Assembly (NCBI GenBank): GCA_964370075.1
Contig: CAYJHC010000001.1
Coordinates: forward strand, 1 to 64,000
DNA: 64,000 nt
Direction of reading: 5' to 3'
Origin: CAYJHC01 sp964370075
GTDB lineage: Bacteria > Bacillota > Clostridia > Peptostreptococcales > Anaerovoracaceae
Within the stretch, counting starts at the first letter, position 1; every line of letters starts with the position of its first letter. Made by a program: the position numbers and the translations under genes. Under the pieces are notes generated by a model. That model ran no database searches. It was not told where the DNA came from and worked only from the letters and a program-made list of their open reading frames with translations. Below are positions 8,136 to 16,783 of this stretch, in pieces.

Positions 8136-11100
8136 ATGAATGAAATATTCAATCAATACTTAAAGGATGGATATAAATATAAAATTGACAGGGCAGTAAT
8201 CTCTAAAGACAGAAAAAGTCTTACTATAGAGATTACTCTTAATTTTATTCTAACTGAAAAAGAATTAAACGAAATAAAGGGGAAAATAATAGAAAAATCT
8301 GGAGTAGAAAAAGTAATATTATCTTTAAATTGCGAAGACGTTGAAATGTGTTCCAAAGATATAGTAAGCAAAATGTTTCCTACTGTAATAACAAAATTAC
8401 CCTTACATATTGAGGGTATGTTAAAGTCAGTAAAAAAAGAAGATTTGGTTATAGATGAAAACAAAGTAGTCGTTCATGTAATGGGAGAAAGTGTTGCAAA
8501 CATGCTAAATTCTCAGGCAAAACATGAACTTAAAAAAGAATATAAAGACATAATTCAAATTGACCTTGACTTTGATTTTGTACATCATGAGGAGAAGTTT
8601 GGAAATTTAAAAAGTTTAATTGATGAGAAAAACCCAGACCCGATTAGACAAAGTCAAAGTAAACCTGTTGCAAATAAGCCTGTAACAAAAGAAAAAAGTG
8701 AAAAAAAAGAAGGGTATGGAAGGAAAAGAAAGGCAAAAAGTTTTTTTACTGAAATTAGTTCTGCTAAAGCTGTCTTGCCAATTAAAGAAATTCACGAGCC
8801 ACAAAAGGAGATCGTTATTGAAGGGACTCTTTTTAAGAAAAGCAGCTTTTTGACTAAAATAGGTTCACATCTTCTTAGTCTATATATTACAGATGGGAAC
8901 TCTTCTATAATGGCAAAGGCATTTTTGAAGGAAGAATTTTTTGATGAATTTAAAGAAAAAGTCAAAGAAGGAGATTCCCTTAAGTTAACAGGTGACATAG
9001 AGTGGGATAACTGGGATAGAACATATGTAATTATGGCTAAGGGTATTATGAAGACGGAAGGGAAATCTAGAGAAGATAATGCTTCGGTAAAAAGGGTTGA
9101 ACTTCATGCTCACACTAAAATGAGTAGTCTGGATGGTTTAAATGATGTAGATACTTTAATAAGTACTGCCAAAAAATGGGGTCATGAGGCTATTGCAATC
9201 ACAGATCATGGAGTGGTTCAAGCCTTTCCTGACGCATATCACTGTGCCAAAGGAATAAAGGTGATTTATGGTTTAGAGGGATATCTTCTTGATGATAAAG
9301 ATAGAATAATGGAAGATGGAACTATAGACTATAAAAAGCACCCAACTAACCATATTATAATTTTAGCAAAAAATGAAATTGGGATTAAAAATATATATAA
9401 ACTAGTTTCGACTTCACATATAGATTATTTTTACAAAAAACCAAGAATACCTAAAAGTATTTTAACGAAATATAGAGAAGGACTTATATTAGGAACTGCC
9501 TGTGAGGCAGGTGAACTTTATCAAGCTATTTTGAATAAAAAATCTGAAGAAGAAATAAAAGAAATTGCGGATTACTATGATTATTTAGAAATTCAACCTC
9601 TTACAAATAATTACTTTATGATTAGGAAAAACATTGTAGAATCTGAAGAAGAGTTAATTAGAATAAATAAAAAAATAGTTAGACTAGGTGAAGAGTTAGG
9701 GAAACCTGTAGTTGCCACATGTGACACCCATTATACTAATAAAGAAGATGGAAAATATAGGGATGTAATTATGGCAGGTCAAGGTTATAAAGATGTTGAA
9801 GATAGTAGCGACTTATATTTAAGAACTACAGAAGAAATGCTAGAAGAATTTTCATATCTTGGAGAAGACAAGGCATATGAAGTTGTTGTTACAAATACCA
9901 ATTTTATTTCTCAGATGATAGAAAACGTTAGCCCTCTAAAAAAGGGTAAATTCCCTCCTAAAATAGAGGGGGATAAGGAAGAGCTTAGAGAGACTTGTGA
10001 GAGAACTGCTAAAGAGATTTATGGAGAGCCACTACCTGAGCTAATAAGTGAGAGATTAGAGAGAGAGCTTAACTCAATAATAAGTAACGGCTATGCAGTA
10101 ATGTATATTTCGGCAAAGAAATTAGTAGACAAATCAATGGAAGATGGTTATCTAGTAGGGTCGAGAGGCTCAGTGGGCTCTTCTTTTGCAGCAACTATGT
10201 CTGGAATTACTGAAGTTAACCCTTTGCCACCACATTACATTTGCCCACAATGTAAATATTTAGAGTGGGGAGATGAGGAAAAATATGAGTGTGGTGTAGA
10301 TCTTCCTCAAAAAAACTGTCCAGAATGTGGTGCTTTGCTAAAGCAAGATGGGTTTTCCATTAGGTTTGAAACCTTTTTAGGGTTTGAAGGAGATAAAGAA
10401 CCAGATATTGACCTTAATTTTGCAGGAGAGTATCAGGCAAAAGCTCATAAATATGTTGAAGAAATTTTTGGCCCAGAGAATGTATATAAGGCAGGAACAA
10501 TAGGGACAATAGCAGAAAAGACCGCTTTTGGTTTTGCCAAAAAATATTTTGAAGAAAGAGGAATCCAAGAAAATAAAGTAGAGCTTGAAAGGTTAACTTT
10601 AGGATGTCTAAAGGTAAAGAGGACTACAGGGCAACATCCAGGAGGTATAATTATTGTACCAAGAGGTAGAGAAATTTATGAGTTTTGCCCAATAAATTAT
10701 CCTGCAAACAAATCAGAAGATAATATTATTACTACGCATTTTGATTATCACTCTATAGATAGTAACCTACTAAAGCTTGATATACTAGGGCATGATGCGC
10801 CTTCTATGATCCGTTGGCTTGAACTTCTTACAGGAGTAGCCCCAGATCAGGTTCCTCTTTCTGATGAAAAAGTCGCTAGCCTTTTTCTAGGAACAGAAGG
10901 TTTAGATATTAAAATTAATAACTATAAATTTACTCATGGTAGTTATGGGATACCTGAATTCGGTACTAAATTTGTAAGACAGATGTTAGATGATACTAAG
11001 CCCAAAAATCTTGGAGATTTAATTAGGATTTCAGGACTGTCTCATGGTACAGATGTATGGATAAATAATGCGCAAGAATTTATAAAAGACGGGAAGGCTA

Positions 11101-11837
11101 CAATTGATACTATTATTTCTACTAGAGATGATATTATGAATTATTTGATAATAAAGGGGTTGCCAAATAAACAGGCCTTTGATATTATGGAAAATGTTAG
11201 AAAAGGTAAAGGCTTAAAAGATCATGAGGAAGAATTAATGGTTGCTCATAATGTTCCTGATTGGTACATAGAGTCGTGTAAGAGAATAAAGTATATGTTC
11301 CCGAGGGCCCATGCAGCAGCATATGTAGTAATGGCTTATAGAATTGCATATTTTAAAGTGTACTATCCTGCAGCTTTTTATGCTGTTTATTTAACTACTA
11401 AACTTGCAGACTTTAACTGGGAAGTGATTAAAAAGGGCATTAATGAAATTGAAGATAGAATAAATAATCTTTTAGTTAAGGGTAAGGGTATGACAAAAAA
11501 AGAGGAAGATGAGATTACTGTACTTGAAATTTGCTATGAAATGTATGCGAGAGGCTATGAATTCATGTATCCTTCATTTCAGAATTCTTATGCGGAAAAG
11601 TTTGATGTGAGAGAGGGAAAAGTAGTTGTACCTCTTTGTGCCCTAGAGGGAATCGGTGAAAATGCAGGAAAAATTCTATTTGAAGAGAATAAAACAAAGC
11701 CATTTAGAACTGTAGATGATGTTAAAACAAGAGGCAAGGCGAATAAAGTTGCTATCGAGGCTATGAGGGAAAATGAAATGCTTAAAGGTTTGCCTGAAGC
11801 GGATCAGATTTCGTTTTTTGAATTAATGGGAGTATAA
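8136..11837 (+). CDS. polC: DNA polymerase III PolC-type alpha subunit, lacking the exonuclease insert
   Basis: Main replicative polymerase of low-GC Gram-positives. Order: N-terminal domain (1-200), OB fold (about 220-310), PHP domain opening with HAH at 324-326, the cysteine zinc module (CPQCKY...CPECG, near residue 700), the catalytic palm with DIDLNF, and a C-terminal clamp-binding motif QISFF nine residues before the end. In standard PolC an epsilon-like DnaQ exonuclease of roughly 190 residues interrupts the PHP domain after the GVEAYLVDD-like segment. Here only about 18 residues separate VIYGLEGYLLDD (376-387) from HPTNHI (402). No DEDD-exonuclease motifs are visible. The total of 1233 residues, against about 1430 usually, matches that loss. 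PHP metal residues appear kept (ITDHG, CDTHY). AAAGGAG precedes the ATG. Confidence 0.93.
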   Translation: MNEIFNQYLKDGYKYKIDRAVISKDRKSLTIEITLNFILTEKELNEIKGKIIEKSGVEKVILSLNCEDVEMCSKDIVSKMFPTVITKLPLHIEGMLKSVKKEDLVIDENKVVVHVMGESVANMLNSQAKHELKKEYKDIIQIDLDFDFVHHEEKFGNLKSLIDEKNPDPIRQSQSKPVANKPVTKEKSEKKEGYGRKRKAKSFFTEISSAKAVLPIKEIHEPQKEIVIEGTLFKKSSFLTKIGSHLLSLYITDGNSSIMAKAFLKEEFFDEFKEKVKEGDSLKLTGDIEWDNWDRTYVIMAKGIMKTEGKSREDNASVKRVELHAHTKMSSLDGLNDVDTLISTAKKWGHEAIAITDHGVVQAFPDAYHCAKGIKVIYGLEGYLLDDKDRIMEDGTIDYKKHPTNHIIILAKNEIGIKNIYKLVSTSHIDYFYKKPRIPKSILTKYREGLILGTACEAGELYQAILNKKSEEEIKEIADYYDYLEIQPLTNNYFMIRKNIVESEEELIRINKKIVRLGEELGKPVVATCDTHYTNKEDGKYRDVIMAGQGYKDVEDSSDLYLRTTEEMLEEFSYLGEDKAYEVVVTNTNFISQMIENVSPLKKGKFPPKIEGDKEELRETCERTAKEIYGEPLPELISERLERELNSIISNGYAVMYISAKKLVDKSMEDGYLVGSRGSVGSSFAATMSGITEVNPLPPHYICPQCKYLEWGDEEKYECGVDLPQKNCPECGALLKQDGFSIRFETFLGFEGDKEPDIDLNFAGEYQAKAHKYVEEIFGPENVYKAGTIGTIAEKTAFGFAKKYFEERGIQENKVELERLTLGCLKVKRTTGQHPGGIIIVPRGREIYEFCPINYPANKSEDNIITTHFDYHSIDSNLLKLDILGHDAPSMIRWLELLTGVAPDQVPLSDEKVASLFLGTEGLDIKINNYKFTHGSYGIPEFGTKFVRQMLDDTKPKNLGDLIRISGLSHGTDVWINNAQEFIKDGKATIDTIISTRDDIMNYLIIKGLPNKQAFDIMENVRKGKGLKDHEEELMVAHNVPDWYIESCKRIKYMFPRAHAAAYVVMAYRIAYFKVYYPAAFYAVYLTTKLADFNWEVIKKGINEIEDRINNLLVKGKGMTKKEEDEITVLEICYEMYARGYEFMYPSFQNSYAEKFDVREGKVVVPLCALEGIGENAGKILFEENKTKPFRTVDDVKTRGKANKVAIEAMRENEMLKGLPEADQISFFELMGV

Positions 11838-11870
11838 CAGAAAGAATGTGTTGTAAGTAAGGAGGAAAAA

Positions 11871-12344
11871 ATGTTTAGAGAAGTAAGAAGAAGTGAAAGA
11901 GAACTTTCAAGAAAAGAATCAGAAGGAATATTAGAAAATGCGTCTTTTGGAACCCTAGCAGTAAATGGAGATGATGGATATCCTTATGCGATTCCAATAA
12001 GTTATGTATTTGTTGATGATAAAATATATTTTCACGGAGCAAACGCAGGCTATAAATATGAGGCATTAAAGAAGAATAACAAGGTAAGTTTTACTGCAGT
12101 AACTAAGGACAGTGTGGATCCTGCTGCATTTACTACAAAGTATGCAAGTGTAGTACTGTTTGGCAAAGTAAATATTTTAGAGGGCGGTGAAGAGTTTATT
12201 GAGGCAGGGATGAAGATTGCAAGAAAGTATTCTCCGGATCACTTAGAAGGTGCTATGAAATACATAAACGCTTCTTCTGGTGGATTTGCGGTTTATGAAA
12301 TTGAAATTGACCATATGTCAGGTAAGAGTAATGAAAAGAGATAA
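11871..12344 (+). CDS. Pyridoxamine 5'-phosphate oxidase family (NimA-like) flavoprotein
   Basis: A 157-residue split-barrel FMN-binding protein of the PPOX superfamily, nearest to NimA-like proteins. Visible: the MFREVRRSERELS start, an early helix (ESEGILENASFGTLAVNG), YPYAIPISYVF and IYFHGANAGYKYEAL in the FMN-binding region, and a C-terminal strand with FAVYEIEIDHMSGK. The substrate is unknown. Relatives include nitroimidazole reductases and flavin-dependent enzymes of unclear function. AAGGAGG is well placed. It sits 33 bases after polC and ends at a terminator, so it may be the last gene of that unit. Confidence 0.85.
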   Translation: MFREVRRSERELSRKESEGILENASFGTLAVNGDDGYPYAIPISYVFVDDKIYFHGANAGYKYEALKKNNKVSFTAVTKDSVDPAAFTTKYASVVLFGKVNILEGGEEFIEAGMKIARKYSPDHLEGAMKYINASSGGFAVYEIEIDHMSGKSNEKR

Positions 12345-12364
12345 AATATAACTGAAATTGATTT

Positions 12365-12404
12365 AAATAGCCAAGTTATCGATACGATTACTTGGCTATT
12401 TGTT
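12365..12404. terminator. Probable bidirectional terminator between convergent genes
   Basis: AAATAGCCAAGT (12365-12376) pairs perfectly with its complement at 12390-12401 across a 13-base loop. A-rich and T-rich flanks lie on the two sides, so it can stop the PPOX-gene transcript and the convergent GGDEF-gene transcript. Confidence 0.75.
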
Positions 12405-12450
12405 TAAGATTAAAAGTTATAGGGCGAGTTTTTGCTAAAGCAATAAGGAA

Positions 12451-13752
12451 TTACTTATTAGTTAAGGAAGCTTTTAGTTTGTTTTTGTTCTTATACATTT
12501 CCTTGTCAACTTTTGAGAAAAAAGTTTCGAATTCTTGTTTAGTGATTCCTTCAAATCGACCATAACTCCATGCAATTGAGAATTCGTATACGGCTCTTTC
12601 ATTAAAATTCTTGATTTCTTCAGCCAATGTAGCTAGGTTAGAACTGATAAGTTCGTCTGTACAAGAAACAGTATCTGTAAGAAGAGAAACAAATTCATCG
12701 CCACCTACTCTGTAGGTTTTACCATATGGTGAAAATAATTCGTTAATTCGTGCATAGGCAGTCTTTATTGCAAAATCTCCTTCGATATGTCCGTATTTAT
12801 CATTAATCGTTTTTAGGTTGTTCATATCAAAAATAATGCACCAAAATGATTGGTTCTTATTCTTTTCACTGTCACTAAAAAATTCATAAATGTCTTCGTG
12901 GTATGCATTTGAATTATAGCCACCCGTTAAGGTATCTTTAAAAGTATATTCAAGTAGGGTAGACTTCATTTGATCAACTACTACTGCAATGTGTCCAACT
13001 TCATCTTTAGTAAAAAGATGCTCTGGAATTGGGCTTTTAAGGTTGCCTTTAGAAATGGAATTAACAGCAGCCTCAAGTTCTACTAGGTTTTTACTCATGC
13101 TTTTGGCAAATGAATTTAGGAAGGCCAGTAAAAATAGTCCTGCTACAATTATAGAAATTATTACTAGAGCTAATACCATATAAACAATTTCCTCGTTACG
13201 ATACAATACTTCTTCCATTAAAGCTTTTTCTGCATTCAAAAATTTATCAATACTATCAAAGAATTGGTTGGCTATAGGGGTTACTCGAGTAAGAGCTTCT
13301 AAGGCTACATCAAAATCTCCGCCTTCAAGGTGTACATCAGCAGACTCTATCATACTTGCTTTATATTTGTCTTTTTCTATAATTATGCTACTAAACTCCG
13401 TAGCCTTCGCACCATCTAGTCTAACAAGAAAATTGTCCATTTGGGAATCCAAAGATTCGAATTCGGCAAGATAATCATCATATAATTCTCTACTTTTGTC
13501 TAAATCAGCCTCTAATAAAATATCTCTACCAAGAACCCTACAGGCATACATTGTCGTTACTATATTATTTAATAGTTCTGTATTTTTTACGTTTTCTGTA
13601 AAAACTTGCTGAGAAAGATTATTTACACTGCTTACTGATATTACAGAAATTAAACCTATGATAAGAATCATAAATGTTGCAAAGATTCTTGTGGGGAAAA
13701 ATTTCTTTTTAATTGGTGCATTTTCTAGCCAAGTCCTATATTTTGAGTTCAT
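12451..13752 (-). CDS. Membrane-bound diguanylate cyclase (GGDEF)
   Basis: Makes cyclic di-GMP from two GTP. The 433-residue protein has a hydrophobic helix at about 19-42, a helical extracytoplasmic sensor (about 45-185, like four-helix-bundle chemoreceptor sensors), a second helix near 190-212, a HAMP-like linker and a GGDEF domain. The signature GGDEF is intact at residues 350-354, preceded by NDKYGHIEGD, so it should be active. No EAL or HD-GYP domain is attached and I see no RxxD inhibitory site four residues before the motif. It is monocistronic and divergent from its neighbours. The sensed signal is unknown. Confidence 0.88.
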   Translation of the reverse strand: MNSKYRTWLENAPIKKKFFPTRIFATFMILIIGLISVISVSSVNNLSQQVFTENVKNTELLNNIVTTMYACRVLGRDILLEADLDKSRELYDDYLAEFESLDSQMDNFLVRLDGAKATEFSSIIIEKDKYKASMIESADVHLEGGDFDVALEALTRVTPIANQFFDSIDKFLNAEKALMEEVLYRNEEIVYMVLALVIISIIVAGLFLLAFLNSFAKSMSKNLVELEAAVNSISKGNLKSPIPEHLFTKDEVGHIAVVVDQMKSTLLEYTFKDTLTGGYNSNAYHEDIYEFFSDSEKNKNQSFWCIIFDMNNLKTINDKYGHIEGDFAIKTAYARINELFSPYGKTYRVGGDEFVSLLTDTVSCTDELISSNLATLAEEIKNFNERAVYEFSIAWSYGRFEGITKQEFETFFSKVDKEMYKNKNKLKASLTNK

Positions 13753-13800
13753 TTTAATTCCTTTTTATACTCTATAATTTCCTGAATAAGATTACTCTTT

Positions 13801-13809
13801 AGTATAACA
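13801..13809 (-). promoter_or_regulatory. Extended -10 promoter for the GGDEF gene
   Basis: On the minus strand TGTTATACT forms an extended -10 (TGnTATACT) about 48 bases before the start codon. The -35 region is poor. AAGGAATT precedes the ATG. Confidence 0.45.
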
Positions 13810-13844
13810 TAAAAGTATGAAAATAAGTAATTTTTATTGAATGA

Positions 13845-14954
13845 TTATTTCAAATTATCAGGATTTAGTGATAATAGTTGATCCACTACAAATATCCCAT
13901 CTTTCCTTATTAAAACATCGTCAAACCAAATTTCACCACCGCCATACTCAGGTCTTTGAATCATTACTAAATCCCAGTGTATAGCAGATTTGTTTCCGTT
14001 AAAAGCGTCCTCGTATGAAGAACCAGGAGTTAGATGGAAACTTCCAGCGATTTTTTCGTCAAATAAGGTGTCTTTCATAGGGTTTAGAATAAATGGATTT
14101 ACGCCAATAGCAAACTCACCAAAGTATCTAGCACTTTCATCAGTATCTAATAATTCGTTGATTCTAGCAGTATTGTTGGCTGTAGCATCAACAATCTTTC
14201 CATCTTTGATTTCAAACACTATATTTTCAAAAGTAAAACCTTGTTCCTCAGAAGGTGTGTTGTAAGAAATAGTTCCATTCATTGAATTTCTTACAGGAGC
14301 AGTGTAGACTTCTCCGTCAGGGATGTTTCTTTCACCATCGCATTTGCGAGCAGGAATATCTTTTATTGAAAATGTTAAATCTGTCCCTGGTCCTTTTATC
14401 CTAACCTTATCTGTTTTATTCATTAGATCTACTAGAGAGTCCATTGCCAGACTCATTTTTTTATAGTCTAAGGTGCAAACATTAAAATAAAAATCTTCAA
14501 AGGCTTCTTGGCTAGTCCCTGCCATTTGAGCCATAGAAGGAGATGGGTATCTAAGTACTACCCACTTTGTTTTGTTGACCCTATAATCTAAGACAGGCCT
14601 AAGGCCTTTGCTATATAAATTTAGTTTCTCACTAGGAACATCTGCAAGCTCTGAAGAATTGGCGCCGCCCCTGATTGCAATATATGCATCCATTCCTTCC
14701 ATTTGATTAAGCTGCCACTGATTCATTGAACTGATTTGATTTTCATCACAACCAAGGAGGAGTTCTCTAGTTATTTGAGAATCTCTTATTTCTACAAAAG
14801 GAACGCAGCCTAAGGCATAGACGTCTTTGATTAACTGTCTGATTAGAGGCTTGGTTTCATTTCCTTCGTAGCTAATTAGTACTTTTTCACCTTTTTTTAA
14901 AGCAACGGAATATTCCGTTAAAAGTTTAGATAATTTTAATATTCTGTTTTCCAT
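13845..14954 (-). CDS. Aminopeptidase, M29 family
   Basis: A cobalt/zinc-type leucyl aminopeptidase related to AmpS/PepS, releasing N-terminal residues in the cytoplasm. The 369 residues match family length. Likely metal-ligand segments are visible: the Glu/Asp-containing ERNIPDGEVYTAPV, GEFAIGVNP, AGSFHLTPG and SAIHWDLVM. It ends with EIWFDDVLIRKDGIFV, typical of the C-terminal dimer domain. It faces away from ung with a 443-base intergenic gap. There is no Shine-Dalgarno sequence next to the ATG; see the hairpin entry at 14963-14998. Confidence 0.92.
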   Translation of the reverse strand: MENRILKLSKLLTEYSVALKKGEKVLISYEGNETKPLIRQLIKDVYALGCVPFVEIRDSQITRELLLGCDENQISSMNQWQLNQMEGMDAYIAIRGGANSSELADVPSEKLNLYSKGLRPVLDYRVNKTKWVVLRYPSPSMAQMAGTSQEAFEDFYFNVCTLDYKKMSLAMDSLVDLMNKTDKVRIKGPGTDLTFSIKDIPARKCDGERNIPDGEVYTAPVRNSMNGTISYNTPSEEQGFTFENIVFEIKDGKIVDATANNTARINELLDTDESARYFGEFAIGVNPFILNPMKDTLFDEKIAGSFHLTPGSSYEDAFNGNKSAIHWDLVMIQRPEYGGGEIWFDDVLIRKDGIFVVDQLLSLNPDNLK

Positions 14955-14962
14955 ATTTTTTT

Positions 14963-14998
14963 TTTTGATTTAAATTAAAAATCAAAATCTTCCTTTCT
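14963..14998 (-). promoter_or_regulatory. Distant ribosome binding site and hairpin before the M29 gene
   Basis: On the minus strand the only purine-rich site, AAAGGAAG (about 14990-14998), lies roughly 37 bases before the ATG. Between them TTTTGATTT (14963-14971) and its complement (14979-14987) can form a 9-bp hairpin, which would bring the site within about 13 bases of the start. The ATG is preceded by a run of 11 A residues. An upstream in-frame stop rules out a longer protein. Confidence 0.4.
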
Positions 14999-15167
14999 TA
15001 TATTATTTGATAAATTAGCAATTCTAACTTGTTAATTATACATTTTATAGGTGATAAAATAAAGGCGGTTGAATGAAATTTGCGAAAAATTTGTGAGAAT
15101 AAAGAAATAATCGGATGTGATTTTGTAAATAAATAAAGGTGCGTAGAAATTCTGTATTCTAATTTTA

Positions 15168-15196
15168 TTGAGAAGCAACTTAATAAATGGTAAAAT
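15168..15196 (+). promoter_or_regulatory. Sigma-A promoter upstream of ung
   Basis: TTGAGA at 15168-15173, a spacer of exactly 17 bases, TAAAAT at 15191-15196. Nothing coding lies between it and ung. Confidence 0.65.
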
Positions 15197-15383
15197 ATAG
15201 TTATACAATAAGAATAGAGATAAACTTAAAGAAAGTATTAAACTTAGAAGAAGTAAATAGTAGAGTATGATTACTTAAGAAAAATCTGTAAAACAGGTCA
15301 TGGACATAGAATTATATAAATGATTAGATGGAAAAGGAGAATTTAATAATACATAAATATTTAGTAATTTGAGGGTATAAGAC

Positions 15384-15406
15384 AGGAGGGGAGATTTATA
15401 AAAATT
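15384..15406 (+). promoter_or_regulatory. Ung ribosome binding site with non-canonical start (ATA or ATT)
   Basis: AGGAGG at 15384-15389 is followed after 8 bases by ATA (15398) and, two codons later, ATT (15404). Between the upstream in-frame stop at 15365 and the conserved Ung N-terminus there is no ATG, GTG or TTG. Position favours ATA at 15398; known initiator usage favours ATT. Confidence 0.6.
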
Positions 15407-16060
15407 AATAATACCAGTTGGAAGCAACTTTTAGAAGTAGAAATAAAAAAACCGTATTTTTTAGAATTAAGTATATTTCTAGAGAAGGAGTATAAGAATA
15501 ACAATGTGTTTCCTCCAATTGACCAGGTATTCAATGCGTTTGAAATGACTAGCTATGATAAGATAAATGTTGTTATTTTGGGACAAGATCCCTATCATAA
15601 GTTTGGACAAGCAAATGGATTAAGCTTTTCAGTTAACCCTGGGGTTAAAGTGCCTCCATCTCTTAATAATATATATAAAGAAATGTGCCAGGACCTGAAG
15701 GTAAGTAAGCCTAAAAGTGGATGTCTTGATAAATGGGCAAGAAATGGAGTGTTTCTATTAAATGGAATTTTAACTGTGAGAGAAGGTGAGCCAAATTCCC
15801 ATAAGGGCATAGGGTGGGAAAGGTTCACAGACAAAGTAATAGAGATGCTTAATGAAAGGGAAGCTCCAATGGTATTTATTTTGTGGGGAGCTAAGGCAAA
15901 GGAGAAAGAGAAGCTTATTACAAATAAAAACCATTTAGTATTAAAGGGCGCGCACCCAAGTCCTTTATCTGCCAATAGTGGGTTTTTTGGAGGGAATTAT
16001 TTTACAAATGCAAAAGTCTTTTTAGAGCAAAAGGGTAGAACAATAAATTGGGATTTGTAA
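15398..16060 (+). CDS. ung: Uracil-DNA glycosylase with unusual start codon
   Basis: Removes uracil from DNA by cleaving the glycosidic bond, starting base-excision repair. The catalytic GQDPYH motif, LSFSVNPGVKVPPSLNN, and HPSPLSANSGFFGG (the His-containing loop) are intact. The first ATG/GTG/TTG start is GTG at 15506, which would give 184 residues and remove the conserved N-terminal helix. In-frame codons upstream encode KINNTSWKQLLEVEIKKPYF and continue to FLEKEYKNNN, as in other Ung proteins. Starting at 15398 gives 220 residues, the normal length. The start therefore appears to be ATA (or ATT at 15404), unless the base is a sequencing or strain change from ATG. Confidence 0.88.
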   Translation: MKINNTSWKQLLEVEIKKPYFLELSIFLEKEYKNNNVFPPIDQVFNAFEMTSYDKINVVILGQDPYHKFGQANGLSFSVNPGVKVPPSLNNIYKEMCQDLKVSKPKSGCLDKWARNGVFLLNGILTVREGEPNSHKGIGWERFTDKVIEMLNEREAPMVFILWGAKAKEKEKLITNKNHLVLKGAHPSPLSANSGFFGGNYFTNAKVFLEQKGRTINWDL

Positions 16061-16200
16061 ATGTAAGTTAGAATATTTGGAATATTAAAATAGAGTACAA
16101 TCAGCAAGAAGAACATGAATTTAGTGCAGTGGCTGATTATATAAGGCTATTACAATAATAAGAACAAATTTGTTTGATTAGTAAAATTAGGAGGTTAATT

Positions 16201-16377
16201 ATGGGGAAGTCGCTTATTGGTAAAATGATTGCATATTGGATTTTTTTGCTTGGGGGAGTATTTGTAGTGAGAGTTATATTGCAAATTACTGCACCGGCTA
16301 CATATATTGTATTTTTCGTGCTAATGACTATTATTTACTGGGCTTTCGCTTTATTTAATGATAAAAGAAGAGGTTAA
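16201..16377 (+). CDS. Small two-helix membrane protein
   Basis: Unrecognised 58-residue protein starting MGKSLIGKMIAYWIF. Two hydrophobic stretches (about residues 9-26 and 31-50) predict two membrane helices, and the end is basic (NDKRRG). A TTG at 16174 is in frame but lacks a ribosome binding site, whereas AGGAGG at 16190-16195 sits well before ATG 16201. It almost touches the next gene, so the two are probably cotranscribed. No function can be inferred. Confidence 0.7.
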   Translation: MGKSLIGKMIAYWIFLLGGVFVVRVILQITAPATYIVFFVLMTIIYWAFALFNDKRRG

Positions 16378-16378
16378 A

Positions 16379-16693
16379 ATGAAAGAGAAAGATTTAAATG
16401 AAAAAGAACTAATTGAAACAAAATTAGAAGATAATTCTGAGCACCATAAGTTTTTTAGCAATGTAAAGTGTAAGTGGTTTCCTTGTCATAATGTGAAATG
16501 GAAAGATGACTTTAATTGTTTATTCTGTTTTTGTCCTCTTTATGCACTGGGGGAAGGCTGTGGAGGCAATCCTAAGTTTTTAGATAATGGGGTTAAAGAT
16601 TGTAGTCAATGCTTATTACCGCATAAAAGAAGTGGGTATGATTTTATTATGAATAAGTTTGACGAGATTTCAGAACTTGCAAAGAAAAAATAA
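16379..16693 (+). CDS. Cysteine-rich small domain protein
   Basis: A 104-residue protein whose central part (CHNVKW, NCLFCFCPLYAL, CGGNP, CSQCLLPHKRSGYD) matches the small metal-binding cysteine-rich domain family (Pfam PF04071, recalled). The seven or more Cys and nearby His suggest a zinc or Fe-S site, but the role is unknown. Other members often sit near cobamide genes, which are absent here. I chose ATG 16379 because AAGAGG lies 5 bases before it; an in-frame ATG at 16358 lies inside the previous gene. Confidence 0.75.
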   Translation: MKEKDLNEKELIETKLEDNSEHHKFFSNVKCKWFPCHNVKWKDDFNCLFCFCPLYALGEGCGGNPKFLDNGVKDCSQCLLPHKRSGYDFIMNKFDEISELAKKK

Positions 16694-16783
16694 AAAGCAA
16701 CAATTTTAAAATAAGCATAACAAAAGTTTAAAGAAAGGAGAGTATTGATATATTTCGTGATAAATATATCGTACAAGGAATAT

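Larger units (their letters stand above)
14955..15397. other. Intergenic gap with divergent promoters
   Basis: No gene is visible in these 443 AT-rich bases. On the plus strand TTGAGA (15168-15173), 17 bases, TAAAAT (15191-15196) is a good sigma-A promoter that would give ung a leader of about 200 bases. On the minus strand TATAAT (15035-15040) with a weak TTTATT (15058-15063) could serve the aminopeptidase. I find no convincing small open frame or strong hairpin in the rest. Confidence 0.55.

Noticed and set aside
15506..16060. ung starting at GTG 15506
   Set aside because: It would remove 36 residues that match the conserved Ung N-terminal helix and leave a protein shorter than the family, and its ribosome binding site is weaker than AGGAGG at 15384.
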